Assembly: GCF_003336675.1 (NCBI RefSeq)
Contig: NZ_QPII01000001.1
Coordinates: forward strand, 530,170-594,169
Source of the DNA: Billgrantia montanilacus
GTDB lineage: Bacteria; Pseudomonadota; Gammaproteobacteria; Pseudomonadales; Halomonadaceae
Reading direction: 5' to 3'
Length of the DNA: 64,000 nucleotides
Translations under genes and position numbers: made by a program
Shown: piece by piece, positions 1 through 8,251 of the stretch
How the letters are laid out: the number at the start of each line of letters is the position of its first letter
Numbering within the stretch: the first letter of the stretch is position 1
The notes under the pieces: generated by a model
Database searches by the model: none
What the model was told of the DNA's origin: nothing
Seen by the model: only the letters and a program-made list of their open reading frames with translations

Positions 1-234
1 CGGGCCGGCGAGATCGACAAGCAGCCGGGCTTTCTCGCCATGCGAGTGCTTCGCCCGCTGGGCAACCAGGCCCCCTATGTGGTGGAAACCGAGTGGGAGA
101 GTCAGGCGGCCTTTCACGCCTGGGTCGGCGGCGACGACTTCAAGCGTGCCCATGCCGACCCCATGCCCAGGGAGGCCGTCGGCGAGGGCGGCGGCCTCGA
201 GCAGTTCGAGGTGGTGATCAGCAGCGGTGCCTAG
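1..234 (+). CDS. C-terminal part of an antibiotic-biosynthesis-monooxygenase (ABM) family protein
   Basis: The reading frame is open from the first base of the window, so the 5' end lies outside. The visible 77 residues contain the end of a small ferredoxin-like ABM fold: PGFLAMRVLRP, then VVETEWESQAAFHAWV and the F...H segment that usually closes the domain. ABM proteins include haem-degrading monooxygenases such as IsdG/HmoB and many uncharacterised members; nothing here fixes the substrate. Its stop overlaps the stop of the convergent AEC transporter gene by 4 bases. Confidence 0.7.
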   Translation, partial: RAGEIDKQPGFLAMRVLRPLGNQAPYVVETEWESQAAFHAWVGGDDFKRAHADPMPREAVGEGGGLEQFEVVISSGA

Positions 235-1193
235 ATTAGTCCGGCGAGGCGCAGGCCGAACACACCCAGCGTGATGGTCACGCTTGCCATCAGCGTGGTC
301 ATCGCGATGATATTGGCGGTCAGCACCGCGTTGCCGCCCATCGCCTTGGCCATGACGAAGGCGGCCGCCGCCGTGGGGCTGGCGAAGAACAGGAAGAGCA
401 CACCAAGCTCGCGTCCCTGGAAGCCGACCAGCCAGGCGGCACTGGTGGCCAGTATCGGAATCGTGACCATCTTCATCAGGCTGGCGCCGGTGGCTAGCCG
501 CCCCGACGCCCGGATCGAGCCCAGGGAGAGCGTGGCGCCGATGCAGATCAGGGCGAGGGGGAGGGTCAGCGAGGCAAAATACTCCCCTGAGGTCATCAGC
601 CAGCCGGGAAGGCGCAGCTCGAGGGCGGCCACAGGAACCGCCACTACCACGGCCAGAATCAGTGGATTGCGTGCGATATACTTGACGATGCTGCGCCAGT
701 TCGTGCGCTGATGGGGCTGGTAGGTGGCCAGGGCAATCACCGAAAAGGCGTTGTAGGTGAGAATTACCACGCCCAGTAGCAGGCCGCCGGCAGAAAGGCC
801 ATAGTCACCGTACATGCCCGCGGCAAGGGCGAGCCCGACGATGCCGCAGTTGCCGCGGAAGGCGCCCTGAACATAGACGCCACGGTCTGCATGAGGCACA
901 CGCAGGATCGCCCAGCCCCAGCTGAACAAGAAATTGCCCAGGGTGGCCAGGGCAAAGAAGCCGAGCAGCAGCGGGTTGAGCGTGGCGTCCAGGTCGGCCT
1001 TGATGATGCTGAGAAAGATCAGCATCGGCATGGTGCCTTTGAAGACCAGTAGCGAAGCGGTATTGATGAAGGGCTGATCGATCCAGCCGGCACGCTTCAG
1101 GCCCAGGCCGATAAAGACCATGACGAAGACCGGAAGCGTGACTTCCAGGGTGCCGAAAAAGACATCGACGAGCCCCATCAGCGAGCCAGCCAC
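231..1193 (-). CDS. AEC-family transporter (auxin efflux carrier / malate permease type)
   Basis: 320 residues, almost entirely hydrophobic, with about ten predicted membrane segments arranged as two five-helix halves. The N-terminal LPVFVMVFIGLGLKRAGW and the central GNCGIVGLALAAGMYG segments are typical of the AEC (Mem_trans) family, inner-membrane carriers for organic acids or related anions. Length matches the family. The substrate cannot be told from sequence. The start overlaps the end of an upstream 33-residue ORF, suggesting translational coupling on the minus strand. Confidence 0.85.
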   Translation of the reverse strand: MAGSLMGLVDVFFGTLEVTLPVFVMVFIGLGLKRAGWIDQPFINTASLLVFKGTMPMLIFLSIIKADLDATLNPLLLGFFALATLGNFLFSWGWAILRVPHADRGVYVQGAFRGNCGIVGLALAAGMYGDYGLSAGGLLLGVVILTYNAFSVIALATYQPHQRTNWRSIVKYIARNPLILAVVVAVPVAALELRLPGWLMTSGEYFASLTLPLALICIGATLSLGSIRASGRLATGASLMKMVTIPILATSAAWLVGFQGRELGVLFLFFASPTAAAAFVMAKAMGGNAVLTANIIAMTTLMASVTITLGVFGLRLAGLI

Positions 1194-1279
1194 AGGCCGA
1201 CCGCCACGGCGGCGATCACGGTGATCCAGAAGAGACGGTTACGGGTTCGGGTATCACGTGGGGGGCGCGGCGCTGACAT
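1178..1279 (-). CDS. Small single-membrane-segment protein
   Basis: A 33-residue ORF beginning MSAPRPPRDTRTRNRLFW and ending in one hydrophobic helix (ITVIAAVAVGLWLA). A GGAG Shine-Dalgarno lies 8 bases before the ATG, which is why this start is preferred over a longer upstream reading. It overlaps the AEC transporter start by 16 bases. No family was recognised. It may be a real small membrane protein or a leader for the transporter. Confidence 0.4.
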   Translation of the reverse strand: MSAPRPPRDTRTRNRLFWITVIAAVAVGLWLAR

Positions 1280-1408
1280 GAGGAAACTCCGGTAGGGGCT
1301 TGAGCTTGGGTGTCGGAGAGCCGATGGCTTTGACTTGGCGAAATAGGGTAAACCCGTTAGCCTGCTATCGCCACAGACTTTACGTCTTGCTTGACACTGG
1401 ATCCTGCC

Positions 1409-2224
1409 ATGACCGCTTCCCCCGCTAGCCAACGACCGCGCTTGATCTTCGCCCATGCCAACGGCTTTCCCGGCATGAGCTACCGCAGCCTGCTCGCACC
1501 GCTGCACGAACGCTTCGACGTTCATCCGGTCGATCGCCTGGGTCATCACCCCGACTACCCGGTCGGCCACAACTGGCTGGCGTTGCGAGATGAGCTACTC
1601 GAGCACCTGACCCACAGCGAGGAGCCGGCCATCGGCGTGGGGCACTCCATGGGCGGCGTTTTGATGGCCATGGCCGCCGAGCGTGCCCCCGAACGCTTTC
1701 GCTGCGTCGTCATGCTGGATCCGCCGCTGATGCTGGGGTTGGACGCCTGGGGAATGAAAGCGGCCAAGCGCTTTGGCTTCATCGACCGGGTCACGCCGGC
1801 GGGCAAGTCCCGGGGGCGACGGACGGCGTGGCCCGACCGTGACGCCATGGCCAATCATTTGCGTCGTCGGGGCCTTTTCCGGCGTTTCACACCCGATGCG
1901 CTGCATGACTATGTGGAGGGTGGCACCCGGCTTCGCGACGATGGTTCGGCCGAGCTGGTTTATGATCCGGCCATCGAGACCGAGATCTTCCGCCAGCTAC
2001 CCGACCATCTGTCTCGTCTGCCACGGCGGCTGCAGGTTCCCTTCGGCCTGATCGCCGGCCGCGACTCCGACCTGATCACCCCGTCGCGCCGACGCCGTCT
2101 CGAGCGCCATCGGATCAAGCTGTCGCTGGTACCGGGTACACACATGTTTCCCATGGAGCATCCCGAGGAGACGCGGCAGGCGTTGTTGTCGATGCTGGAC
2201 GAACTGCTGGAGGCAACGACATGA
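1409..2224 (+). CDS. Alpha/beta-hydrolase fold protein
   Basis: 271 residues from the ATG at 1409; a TTG six codons earlier is less likely. The HANGFPG segment near residue 20 is the oxyanion-hole motif, GHSMGG carries the nucleophile serine (about residue 80), and the Asp and His of the triad are likely in AGRDSDL and GTHMFPMEH. The substrate is unknown. It overlaps the next gene by ATGA, and both encode hydrolases of the same fold, so they form a translationally coupled pair. Confidence 0.85.
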   Translation: MTASPASQRPRLIFAHANGFPGMSYRSLLAPLHERFDVHPVDRLGHHPDYPVGHNWLALRDELLEHLTHSEEPAIGVGHSMGGVLMAMAAERAPERFRCVVMLDPPLMLGLDAWGMKAAKRFGFIDRVTPAGKSRGRRTAWPDRDAMANHLRRRGLFRRFTPDALHDYVEGGTRLRDDGSAELVYDPAIETEIFRQLPDHLSRLPRRLQVPFGLIAGRDSDLITPSRRRRLERHRIKLSLVPGTHMFPMEHPEETRQALLSMLDELLEATT

Positions 2225-3090
2225 GTGACCCAAGTGCCATTCGCCTTGCCGGCGGACGCCTGGCCGCCCTCTGCTGGGGCGATGAGGGGGCGCCGACCTG
2301 GCTGGCGCTGCACGGCTGGCTGGACAACGCGGCGAGCTTCACGCGCCTGGCGCCCCTTCTGGTACGCAAGCTGGGGATACGGATCGTGGCCATCGATTTC
2401 ACCGGGCACGGTCATTCGCAACACGTTGCGGGCGACTATGCACTGTGGGACTACTGTCACGACTTGCTGGATGCCGCCGATGACCTGGGGCTGGAGCGGG
2501 CCACGCTGCTGGCCCATTCCATGGGGGCAGGCGTGTCCTGCCTGGTTGCTGCGGCCCTGCCGGAGCGCATCGACCGGCTGGTCCTGATCGATGGTCTTGG
2601 TGCGCTTACCACCCCGTCCGCCGACGCGGCGCAGCAGCTGCGCAAGGGGCTGCGTGCGACGCGCCGTTCCCTATCGGCCGCGCCGCGCTATCCTGATATC
2701 AGAACCGCCGTGGCGGCACGGGTAGCCGGCGGCGTGACACCGATCGATGCTGATACCGCCACTCCGGTGGTGGAGCGCAACCTGAGACATGAAGACGATG
2801 GTCATGTGCGACTGCGAACCGATGGTCGGCTGCTCTGGCCCTCTCCGGTGCGTCTGACGCCGGAGCAGGTGCTGGCACTGCTTGAGTCCATTCAGGCGCC
2901 GGTGCTGTTGATCGAAGGCGAGGGCGGCATACTCGGCGGGCGGGAGTCGGCGGCAGCCGCACGATCGGCGGTCTCGACACTGACCCGGAGGGTGTTGCCC
3001 GGGGGGCACCACCTTCACCTGGAGCCCGGTGCGGTAGCGGCAGTAGCGGGAGCCATCCTCGAATGGCAGGCAAGGGAGACGGGCGCGTGA
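2221..3090 (+). CDS. Alpha/beta hydrolase, serine-hydrolase-like
   Basis: 289 residues. LHGWLDNAASF near residue 30 resembles the oxyanion region of the SERHL-like hydrolases, and AHSMGAG places the nucleophile at Ser100. A C-terminal GGHHLHLE supplies the probable catalytic His. The start ATG overlaps the stop of the preceding hydrolase. The function is unassigned; lipid or ester metabolism is plausible given the patatin 29 bases downstream, but that is context only. Confidence 0.85.
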   Translation: MSDPSAIRLAGGRLAALCWGDEGAPTWLALHGWLDNAASFTRLAPLLVRKLGIRIVAIDFTGHGHSQHVAGDYALWDYCHDLLDAADDLGLERATLLAHSMGAGVSCLVAAALPERIDRLVLIDGLGALTTPSADAAQQLRKGLRATRRSLSAAPRYPDIRTAVAARVAGGVTPIDADTATPVVERNLRHEDDGHVRLRTDGRLLWPSPVRLTPEQVLALLESIQAPVLLIEGEGGILGGRESAAAARSAVSTLTRRVLPGGHHLHLEPGAVAAVAGAILEWQARETGA

Positions 3091-3118
3091 CTGGGAGCGA
3101 CATCAGGAGTGGTGCAAT

Positions 3119-4174
3119 ATGAGTGGTTCAATGGCAGCGAAGACCGGTAAGCGTGTCGCCTTGACCCTCGGCAGCGGAGGCGCACGGGGCTATGCCCATA
3201 TCGGCGTGATCGACGTGCTGGAGTCCCGTGGCTACGAGGTCGTGGCCATTTCCGGCTGCTCCATGGGCGCAGTCATCGGCGGGATCTATGCGGCGGGAGA
3301 ACTCGATGCCTATCGCGAATGGGTCTGCCAGCTCGACTATTTCGATGTGCTCAAGCTGGTGGATGTCACCTGGAGCCCCATGGGAGCCATGCGCGCCAGC
3401 AAGGTGATGAGCAAGCTGCAGGGCCTGATGGGCGACATCCAGATCGAGGACCTGCCGATTCCCTTCACCGCGGTGGCCACCGACCTGGCTCGTCAGCGTG
3501 AAGTGTGGTTCCAGTCGGGCTCTCTGCTGCGTGCCATGCGCGCCTCCATTGCCATCCCGGGGGTGATCACCCCGGTGCATATCGGTGCCCAGACGCTGGT
3601 AGACGGCGGCCTGCTCAACCCCTTGCCGATCATCCCGACCGTATCGGCCCATGCCGACCTCATTCTGGCGGTGAATGTCACTGCGCATAGCCCGCAGCCG
3701 GTGACTCTGGAGGACCTGCTGCCGTCAGAGCCGGGTGTCGACGAGGAGGTATCAGAGAATGACTCGTCGGTGAGCGGCTGGATGGATGTGCGCGGCGCGA
3801 CCCGGCGTTTTCTGGATGGGCTGGGCAATGGCGGGGAGGACGAAGACGAGAGTGATGCCGCGGCGGGGAAGGCCTCCACTGGGCGTCGCGCCTGGGGGCG
3901 GATGGACATGATCCTGGCGTCCTTCGACATTACCCAGGCGGCACTGGCGAAATACAAGGTGGCAGGCTACCCCCCCGATATCCTGATCGAAGTCCCCAAG
4001 ACGGTCTGCGGTGCGTTCGAGTTCCACCGGGCCGAAGCCCTGATACGGCTGGGACGCCACCTTACACTGCAGGCGCTGGACCAATACGAAGGGCGCTTCC
4101 ACGGGGGGAGCCCCGGGATGATCGTGGAGCCGCCCCAGATGCCGGCAGACCGTGAATCGGGAGGCGGCGTGTGA
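3119..4174 (+). CDS. Patatin-like phospholipase family protein (RssA/NTE type)
   Basis: 351 residues. It has the glycine-rich oxyanion loop GSGGARGYAH near residues 18-27, the nucleophile elbow GCSMG (Ser48), and the catalytic aspartate in VDGGLLNP (Asp162), i.e. the Ser-Asp dyad of patatins. No signal peptide is seen, so it is probably cytoplasmic or membrane-associated. An acidic low-complexity insert (about residues 235-260, EDEDESD) is unusual. It is last in a co-directional run of two hydrolases and faces the Smr gene, with 5 bases between the stops. Confidence 0.9.
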   Translation: MSGSMAAKTGKRVALTLGSGGARGYAHIGVIDVLESRGYEVVAISGCSMGAVIGGIYAAGELDAYREWVCQLDYFDVLKLVDVTWSPMGAMRASKVMSKLQGLMGDIQIEDLPIPFTAVATDLARQREVWFQSGSLLRAMRASIAIPGVITPVHIGAQTLVDGGLLNPLPIIPTVSAHADLILAVNVTAHSPQPVTLEDLLPSEPGVDEEVSENDSSVSGWMDVRGATRRFLDGLGNGGEDEDESDAAAGKASTGRRAWGRMDMILASFDITQAALAKYKVAGYPPDILIEVPKTVCGAFEFHRAEALIRLGRHLTLQALDQYEGRFHGGSPGMIVEPPQMPADRESGGGV

Positions 4175-4179
4175 GTATG

Positions 4180-4755
4180 CTAGGCATCCTGGCCACGCCG
4201 GCGTAGCAGGACATAGACCGCGCCGGTGCCCCCATCGGCATCCAGTGCCGAGCAGAAGGCGAGTACCGCCGGCCATTCGCGCAGCCAGGCGTTCACGTGG
4301 CTCTTGATCACGGGGTAGTCGGCGGTGCTGCCCCACGCCTTGCCGTGCACGATCAGCACGCAGCGCATGCGACCGGCGGTAGCGTCACGCAGAAACCCCT
4401 CCAGCTCGCTGCGTGCCTCGTCCAGCGTAAGGCCGTGCAGGTCGAGCCCCGCCTCCCAGGCGATGCGCCCGCGCTTGAGCTGTGTGCGGGTGCGGTGGGG
4501 CAAGTCGGGCAGGGCAAAATCGAGCGGCTCCGATGGGCGCACGGGCTCCACGCGGCCATCGCTGGTGCGGCTGGTGGTGTCGCTGTTCCCCGCGGCAACC
4601 GCCGCGGCGCGCCGCTCGGCCGCCGACGGATCCTTGCGGCGTGGTCGCCCGGCATCGGCACGGTCGCTGACGATACGCCTCACGCCGGCTTCATGCAGTG
4701 CCTGGCGAAAGGCGCTGACATCGTCTTCATCCGGTGGGGGGCGGCGTCGGCTCAT
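4180..4755 (-). CDS. Smr-domain protein (SmrA/SmrB family)
   Basis: 191 residues. The N-terminal ~95 residues are charged and probably disordered. The C-terminal Smr domain starts at [15 protein letters not shown] and carries VHGKAWG and the final GAVYVLLRR strand. Smr domains are RNA/DNA endonuclease folds; SmrB in E. coli cleaves mRNA at collided ribosomes. The gene is divergent from prmB-aroC, the same arrangement as E. coli smrB|prmB-aroC, which supports orthology. The HGKA sequence is closer to SmrA/YdaL-type motifs, so no symbol is given. Confidence 0.85.
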   Translation of the reverse strand: MSRRRPPPDEDDVSAFRQALHEAGVRRIVSDRADAGRPRRKDPSAAERRAAAVAAGNSDTTSRTSDGRVEPVRPSEPLDFALPDLPHRTRTQLKRGRIAWEAGLDLHGLTLDEARSELEGFLRDATAGRMRCVLIVHGKAWGSTADYPVIKSHVNAWLREWPAVLAFCSALDADGGTGAVYVLLRRRGQDA

Positions 4756-4875
4756 GTGCTACTCATGGGGAGGGTTCGAGGCGCACAGTATAGCGGCCTG
4801 AGCGCGACTGTGAACCGCTGGCCGCCGCGGGTACAATCGACTCCCTGTCCCCCAACCGACCCCACAGGAACCCAC

Positions 4876-5829
4876 GTGGCCGAATCCCCCTCCGTTTCCC
4901 GTTCCACGCTCAGCCTGGACGATGCGGCCATCAGCGCCGACCTCGTCACGCTGCGCGACTACCTGCGCTGGAGTGCCAGCGAGTTTCACCTGGCCGGCTT
5001 GTTCCACGGGCACGGCACCGATTCGCCGTGGGACGAGGCGGTAACCCTGGTGTTGGGTTCGCTGCACCTGCCCTGGAATGTCGACCCCGCGGTGCTGGAT
5101 GCGCGCCTGCTGCCCATGGAGCGCCGGCGTATCGTGGCCCTGGTACGCGAACGCATCACCACCCGGCGCCCGCTGCCGTACTTGCTGGGTGAAGCCTTCT
5201 TCGCCGGCTTTCCCTTCCACGTGGACGAAAGGGTGTTGATTCCCCGCTCCCCGATTGCCGAGCTCATCGAATCGGGGTTCGAGGCGTGGTTCCCCGGGGA
5301 GCCGCCGGCACGGGTGCTCGACCTGTGTGCCGGGTCGGGCTGCATCGGCATCGCCACGGCGCTACACCTGCCCACCTGCGACGTCGACCTGGCCGATATC
5401 AGTCCGGAAGCGCTGGCGGTGGCCAAGCAGAACATCCAGCGTCATGACGTGGGGGCCCGGGTGCGAGCCGTGCTGTCGGATGTGTTCGATGGACTCGGCG
5501 GCCAGCGCTACGACCTGATTGCTTCCAACCCTCCCTACGTGGACGCCCATGACCTGGCGACCATGCCCTCCGAGTTTCGCCATGAGCCGACCCTGGCCCT
5601 GGAGGCTGGCCGGGATGGGCTCGACATCGTCCGACGTATCCTGCGCCAGGCGCGTGAGCATCTCACCGAGGACGGCGTACTGATCGTCGAAGTGGGCAAT
5701 TCGGACCGCCACCTGGAGTCAGCCTTCCCCGAGGTCCCTTTCCTGTGGCTCGACTTCGAGCGCGGCGGCCAGGGGGTCTTTGCCCTTACCGCCGCAGACC
5801 TCGACGCCCATGCGGCGTCCTTCGCCTGA
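4876..5829 (+). CDS. prmB: 50S ribosomal protein L3 glutamine methyltransferase
   Basis: 317 residues from a GTG at 4876 with an AGGA 7 bases upstream; the frame stays open further upstream, but that part is the shadow of the Smr gene. It has the SAM-binding motif [14 protein letters not shown], the catalytic NPPY motif, and the PrmB-type [10 protein letters not shown] segment (PrmC would carry a PRPET-like version). It methylates a glutamine of ribosomal protein uL3. It lies 44 bases before aroC, a conserved pairing. Confidence 0.93.
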   Translation: MAESPSVSRSTLSLDDAAISADLVTLRDYLRWSASEFHLAGLFHGHGTDSPWDEAVTLVLGSLHLPWNVDPAVLDARLLPMERRRIVALVRERITTRRPLPYLLGEAFFAGFPFHVDERVLIPRSPIAELIESGFEAWFPGEPPARVLDLCAGSGCIGIATALHLPTCDVDLADISPEALAVAKQNIQRHDVGARVRAVLSDVFDGLGGQRYDLIASNPPYVDAHDLATMPSEFRHEPTLALEAGRDGLDIVRRILRQAREHLTEDGVLIVEVGNSDRHLESAFPEVPFLWLDFERGGQGVFALTAADLDAHAASFA

Positions 5830-5873
5830 TCGCTGGCAGCGATCATCGACAGAATCATTGAGGAAGCACGCCC

Positions 5874-6959
5874 ATGTCCGGCAACACATTCGGCAAGCTG
5901 TTCACTGTTACCACGTTCGGCGAAAGCCACGGGCCGGCACTCGGCGCCATCGTCGACGGCTGCCCGCCGGGCCTGCCGTTGACCGAGGCCGACCTGCAGC
6001 AGGACCTGGACCGTCGGCGCCCTGGCACGTCACGTCACACCACGCAGCGCCGCGAGCCCGACCAGGTGAAGATTCTCTCCGGCGTGTTCGAGGGGGTGAC
6101 CACGGGTACCTCCATCGGACTGCTGATCGAGAACACCGACCAGCGTTCCAAGGATTATTCGAACATCAAGGATCAGTTCCGGCCTGCTCACGCCGACTAC
6201 AGCTACCATCACAAGTATGGTATCCGCGATTACCGGGGCGGTGGCCGCTCCAGCGCCCGGGAAACCGCGCTGCGGGTAGCGGCGGGGGGCATTGCCAAGA
6301 AGTACCTGGCTACCCATGGCATCGAGGTGCGCGGCTACATGAGCCAGCTCGGCCCCATCGAGATTGCCTTCAAGAGCTGGGACGCGGTGGGCGACAATCC
6401 CTTCTTCTGCCCCGACCCGGATAGGGTGGCCGAGCTCGAGGCCTTCATGGACGAGCTGCGCCGGGCCCAGGATTCAGTGGGGGCGAAGATCACCGTGGTG
6501 GCCGATGGCCTGCCGCCGGGGCTCGGTGAGCCCGTTTTCGACCGGCTCGATGCCGAGCTGGCTCATGGTTTGATGAGCATCAATGCCGTCAAGGGCGTGG
6601 AGATCGGTGACGGCTTTGCCGCCGTGGCGCAGCGGGGCAGTGAGCACCGCGACGAGATGACGCCGGAGGGGTTTCTCTCCAATCACGCCGGTGGCGTGCT
6701 CGGTGGCATCTCCTCGGGACAGCAACTGGTCGCGCACCTGGCGCTCAAGCCCACCTCCAGCATCACCACGCCGGGGCGCTCCATCGACGTGCATGGTCAG
6801 CCGGTCGAGGTTGTCACCAAGGGGCGCCATGACCCCTGCGTGGGGATCCGCGCCACGCCGATCGCCGAAGCGATGATGGCGCTGACCCTGATGGACCACC
6901 TGTTGCGTCATCGGGCGCAGAATGCCGATGTGCGTGTCACCACGCCGGTGCTGCGCTGA
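5874..6959 (+). CDS. aroC: Chorismate synthase
   Basis: 361 residues, the normal length. Family signatures include [18 protein letters not shown] near the start, [17 protein letters not shown], and the C-terminal [17 protein letters not shown]. The enzyme converts EPSP to chorismate with reduced FMN, the last step of the shikimate pathway. In this window its product feeds trpE/trpG and pabB. It follows prmB in the conserved smr|prmB-aroC cluster. Confidence 0.98.
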   Translation: MSGNTFGKLFTVTTFGESHGPALGAIVDGCPPGLPLTEADLQQDLDRRRPGTSRHTTQRREPDQVKILSGVFEGVTTGTSIGLLIENTDQRSKDYSNIKDQFRPAHADYSYHHKYGIRDYRGGGRSSARETALRVAAGGIAKKYLATHGIEVRGYMSQLGPIEIAFKSWDAVGDNPFFCPDPDRVAELEAFMDELRRAQDSVGAKITVVADGLPPGLGEPVFDRLDAELAHGLMSINAVKGVEIGDGFAAVAQRGSEHRDEMTPEGFLSNHAGGVLGGISSGQQLVAHLALKPTSSITTPGRSIDVHGQPVEVVTKGRHDPCVGIRATPIAEAMMALTLMDHLLRHRAQNADVRVTTPVLR

Positions 6960-7033
6960 ATCGGATTCCGGGTTAGGCCCGCTGGGCCTGGCTGACTGCT
7001 ACACTCAACAGACCACTTGAGCCGAGTACTGCC

Positions 7034-7486
7034 ATGAAGATCAACGTCGAGTTCGACCTGACCCCTGACGAGTTCCGCCGCTCCCTGGGCCTGCCCGATG
7101 TCGAGGCTTTCCAGCAGGACTTGCTGAACCGGATTCACAAGCAGATGGAGTCCGGTGTCGAGGGCTATGACCCCATGAGCCTGATGCAGCCTTTCCTGCA
7201 GCAACAGGGGCTCTCTCAGGGGCTTTCCCAGGGCATGAGCCAGGGGTTGTCTCAAGGGCTCGCCAGCTTTGGTACCTACCAGCAGATGATGCTGGATATG
7301 CTGCGCAAGGCCAGTAGCGGCAGAGCGGAGCAAGCAGAATCCAAAGAGGAAAGAGCGGGCGCAGAAAAGGAAAAGGCAGAGGCCAAGGGCAAGCAGACGC
7401 CAGAGCGTGAGCCGGCCGAGGCAAAGAAGAGCAGCAAGCGGGCAGGAACGGCAAGTGCTCGCTCGCGGTCGCGACGCAGTGAGTGA
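7034..7486 (+). CDS. DUF6489-like protein with GLSQ repeats
   Basis: 150 residues. The N-terminal ~35 residues (MKINVEFDLTPDEFRRSLGL) match the short DUF6489-type start. Residues 59-80 contain consecutive GLSQ/GMSQ units, and the C-terminal half is a Lys/Glu/Ala-rich, probably disordered or coiled tail ending in SRSRRSE. Proteins of this kind often sit beside polyhydroxyalkanoate genes; the phasin and synthase follow 200 bases downstream. A granule-associated role is an inference from context. Confidence 0.65.
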   Translation: MKINVEFDLTPDEFRRSLGLPDVEAFQQDLLNRIHKQMESGVEGYDPMSLMQPFLQQQGLSQGLSQGMSQGLSQGLASFGTYQQMMLDMLRKASSGRAEQAESKEERAGAEKEKAEAKGKQTPEREPAEAKKSSKRAGTASARSRSRRSE

Positions 7487-7688
7487 GCCGGCCGGGACAA
7501 TGGCTTCTGGGTGAGACATCGGTGAGTGTGCCACCTTGATGGAGCAACATTAAGTTGCAACCAAGGGCGTGTCAGACTACGCTTTGTGCAGTGCAGCATT
7601 CATGCCGTGCAGCTTGACTGATGGTTGATCGGTGCTGCGCCCGCATGACTCTAGGCCTACAGCTTCAGGTCCACAGGAGGTTACCGCC

Positions 7689-8126
7689 ATGCAGGACAAG
7701 ATGATCGACAACTTCAATCAGCAGACGCGCCGCTTCTTCGAGCCGATGCGCAAGCTCAACTCGCTGATGCTCGGCAATATGGAAAAGATGACCGAGTACC
7801 AGTTGGAGGCCATGAAACGCTACAGTCAACTGGGTACCGAGCGTATGCGCAGTGCCTCGGAAATCAGTGACGCCGAGGATCTCCAGCAGTTCGGCGCTCA
7901 GCAGGCCGAGATGATGAACGAGCTCTCCAAGCAGATGATGGAGGATGCCGAGGCCTTGAACCAGATGAGCCAGGAGTTCCGCTCGGAGCTGGAGAAACTG
8001 CTCGGTGAGGCCGGCCAGCAGCTGGCCGATCAGGCAAGCCAGAGCGGGGCGAGTGCCAAACCGGCCAGTTCGGGCAAGTCCGACACTCCGGCCAAGGCAA
8101 CCAGTCAGTCTTCGCGCAAGAGCTGA
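7689..8126 (+). CDS. phaP: Phasin family protein (polyhydroxyalkanoate granule coat)
   Basis: 145 residues from the ATG at 7689, which has a strong CAGGAGG Shine-Dalgarno 8 bases upstream; an earlier in-frame start was rejected. The sequence is an amphipathic, Gln/Met-rich helix (FNQQTRRFFEPMRKLNSLML; MNELSKQMMEDAEALNQMSQ) followed by an Ala/Ser-rich tail, typical of phasins that coat PHA granules. phaC lies 125 bases downstream beyond two strong hairpins, suggesting higher expression of phasin than of synthase. Confidence 0.85.
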   Translation: MQDKMIDNFNQQTRRFFEPMRKLNSLMLGNMEKMTEYQLEAMKRYSQLGTERMRSASEISDAEDLQQFGAQQAEMMNELSKQMMEDAEALNQMSQEFRSELEKLLGEAGQQLADQASQSGASAKPASSGKSDTPAKATSQSSRKS

Positions 8127-8138
8127 AAAAAGTCTAGG

Positions 8139-8166
8139 CGCCGCCCGGCAAGCTCCGGGCGGCGTT
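8139..8166. terminator. GC-rich hairpin after the phasin gene
   Basis: A perfect 10-bp stem (CGCCGCCCGG at 8139-8148 with CCGGGCGGCG at 8155-8164) and a six-base loop sit 12 bases after the phasin stop. Only two T residues follow, so it may be a weak terminator or an mRNA-protecting hairpin. Confidence 0.55.
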
Positions 8167-8209
8167 GCCGCCTCCACAGCGCCCTCCCGCAGGGTCCTGT
8201 GGAGGCGGC
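8167..8209. terminator. Second, longer hairpin before phaC
   Basis: The arms GCCGCCTCCACAG (8167-8179) and CTGTGGAGGCGGC (8197-8209) form a perfect 13-bp stem, with a small inner CCCT/AGGG stem in the loop. It begins right after the first hairpin. No T-run follows, so it is probably an attenuating or stabilising structure between phasin and synthase. Confidence 0.5.
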
Positions 8210-8251
8210 TCGTTGAAAGTCATGCCGTGAGTCGATGATCAGGAGTGGGCA

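Noticed and set aside
4297..4875. A longer N-terminus for prmB
   Set aside because: The extra codons are antisense to the Smr gene and lack family similarity; the GTG at 4876 has a ribosome site and the usual length.
7210..7275. Short tandem DNA repeats in the DUF6489-like gene as a CRISPR or minisatellite
   Set aside because: They encode GLSQ repeats in an intact frame, so they are protein repeats.
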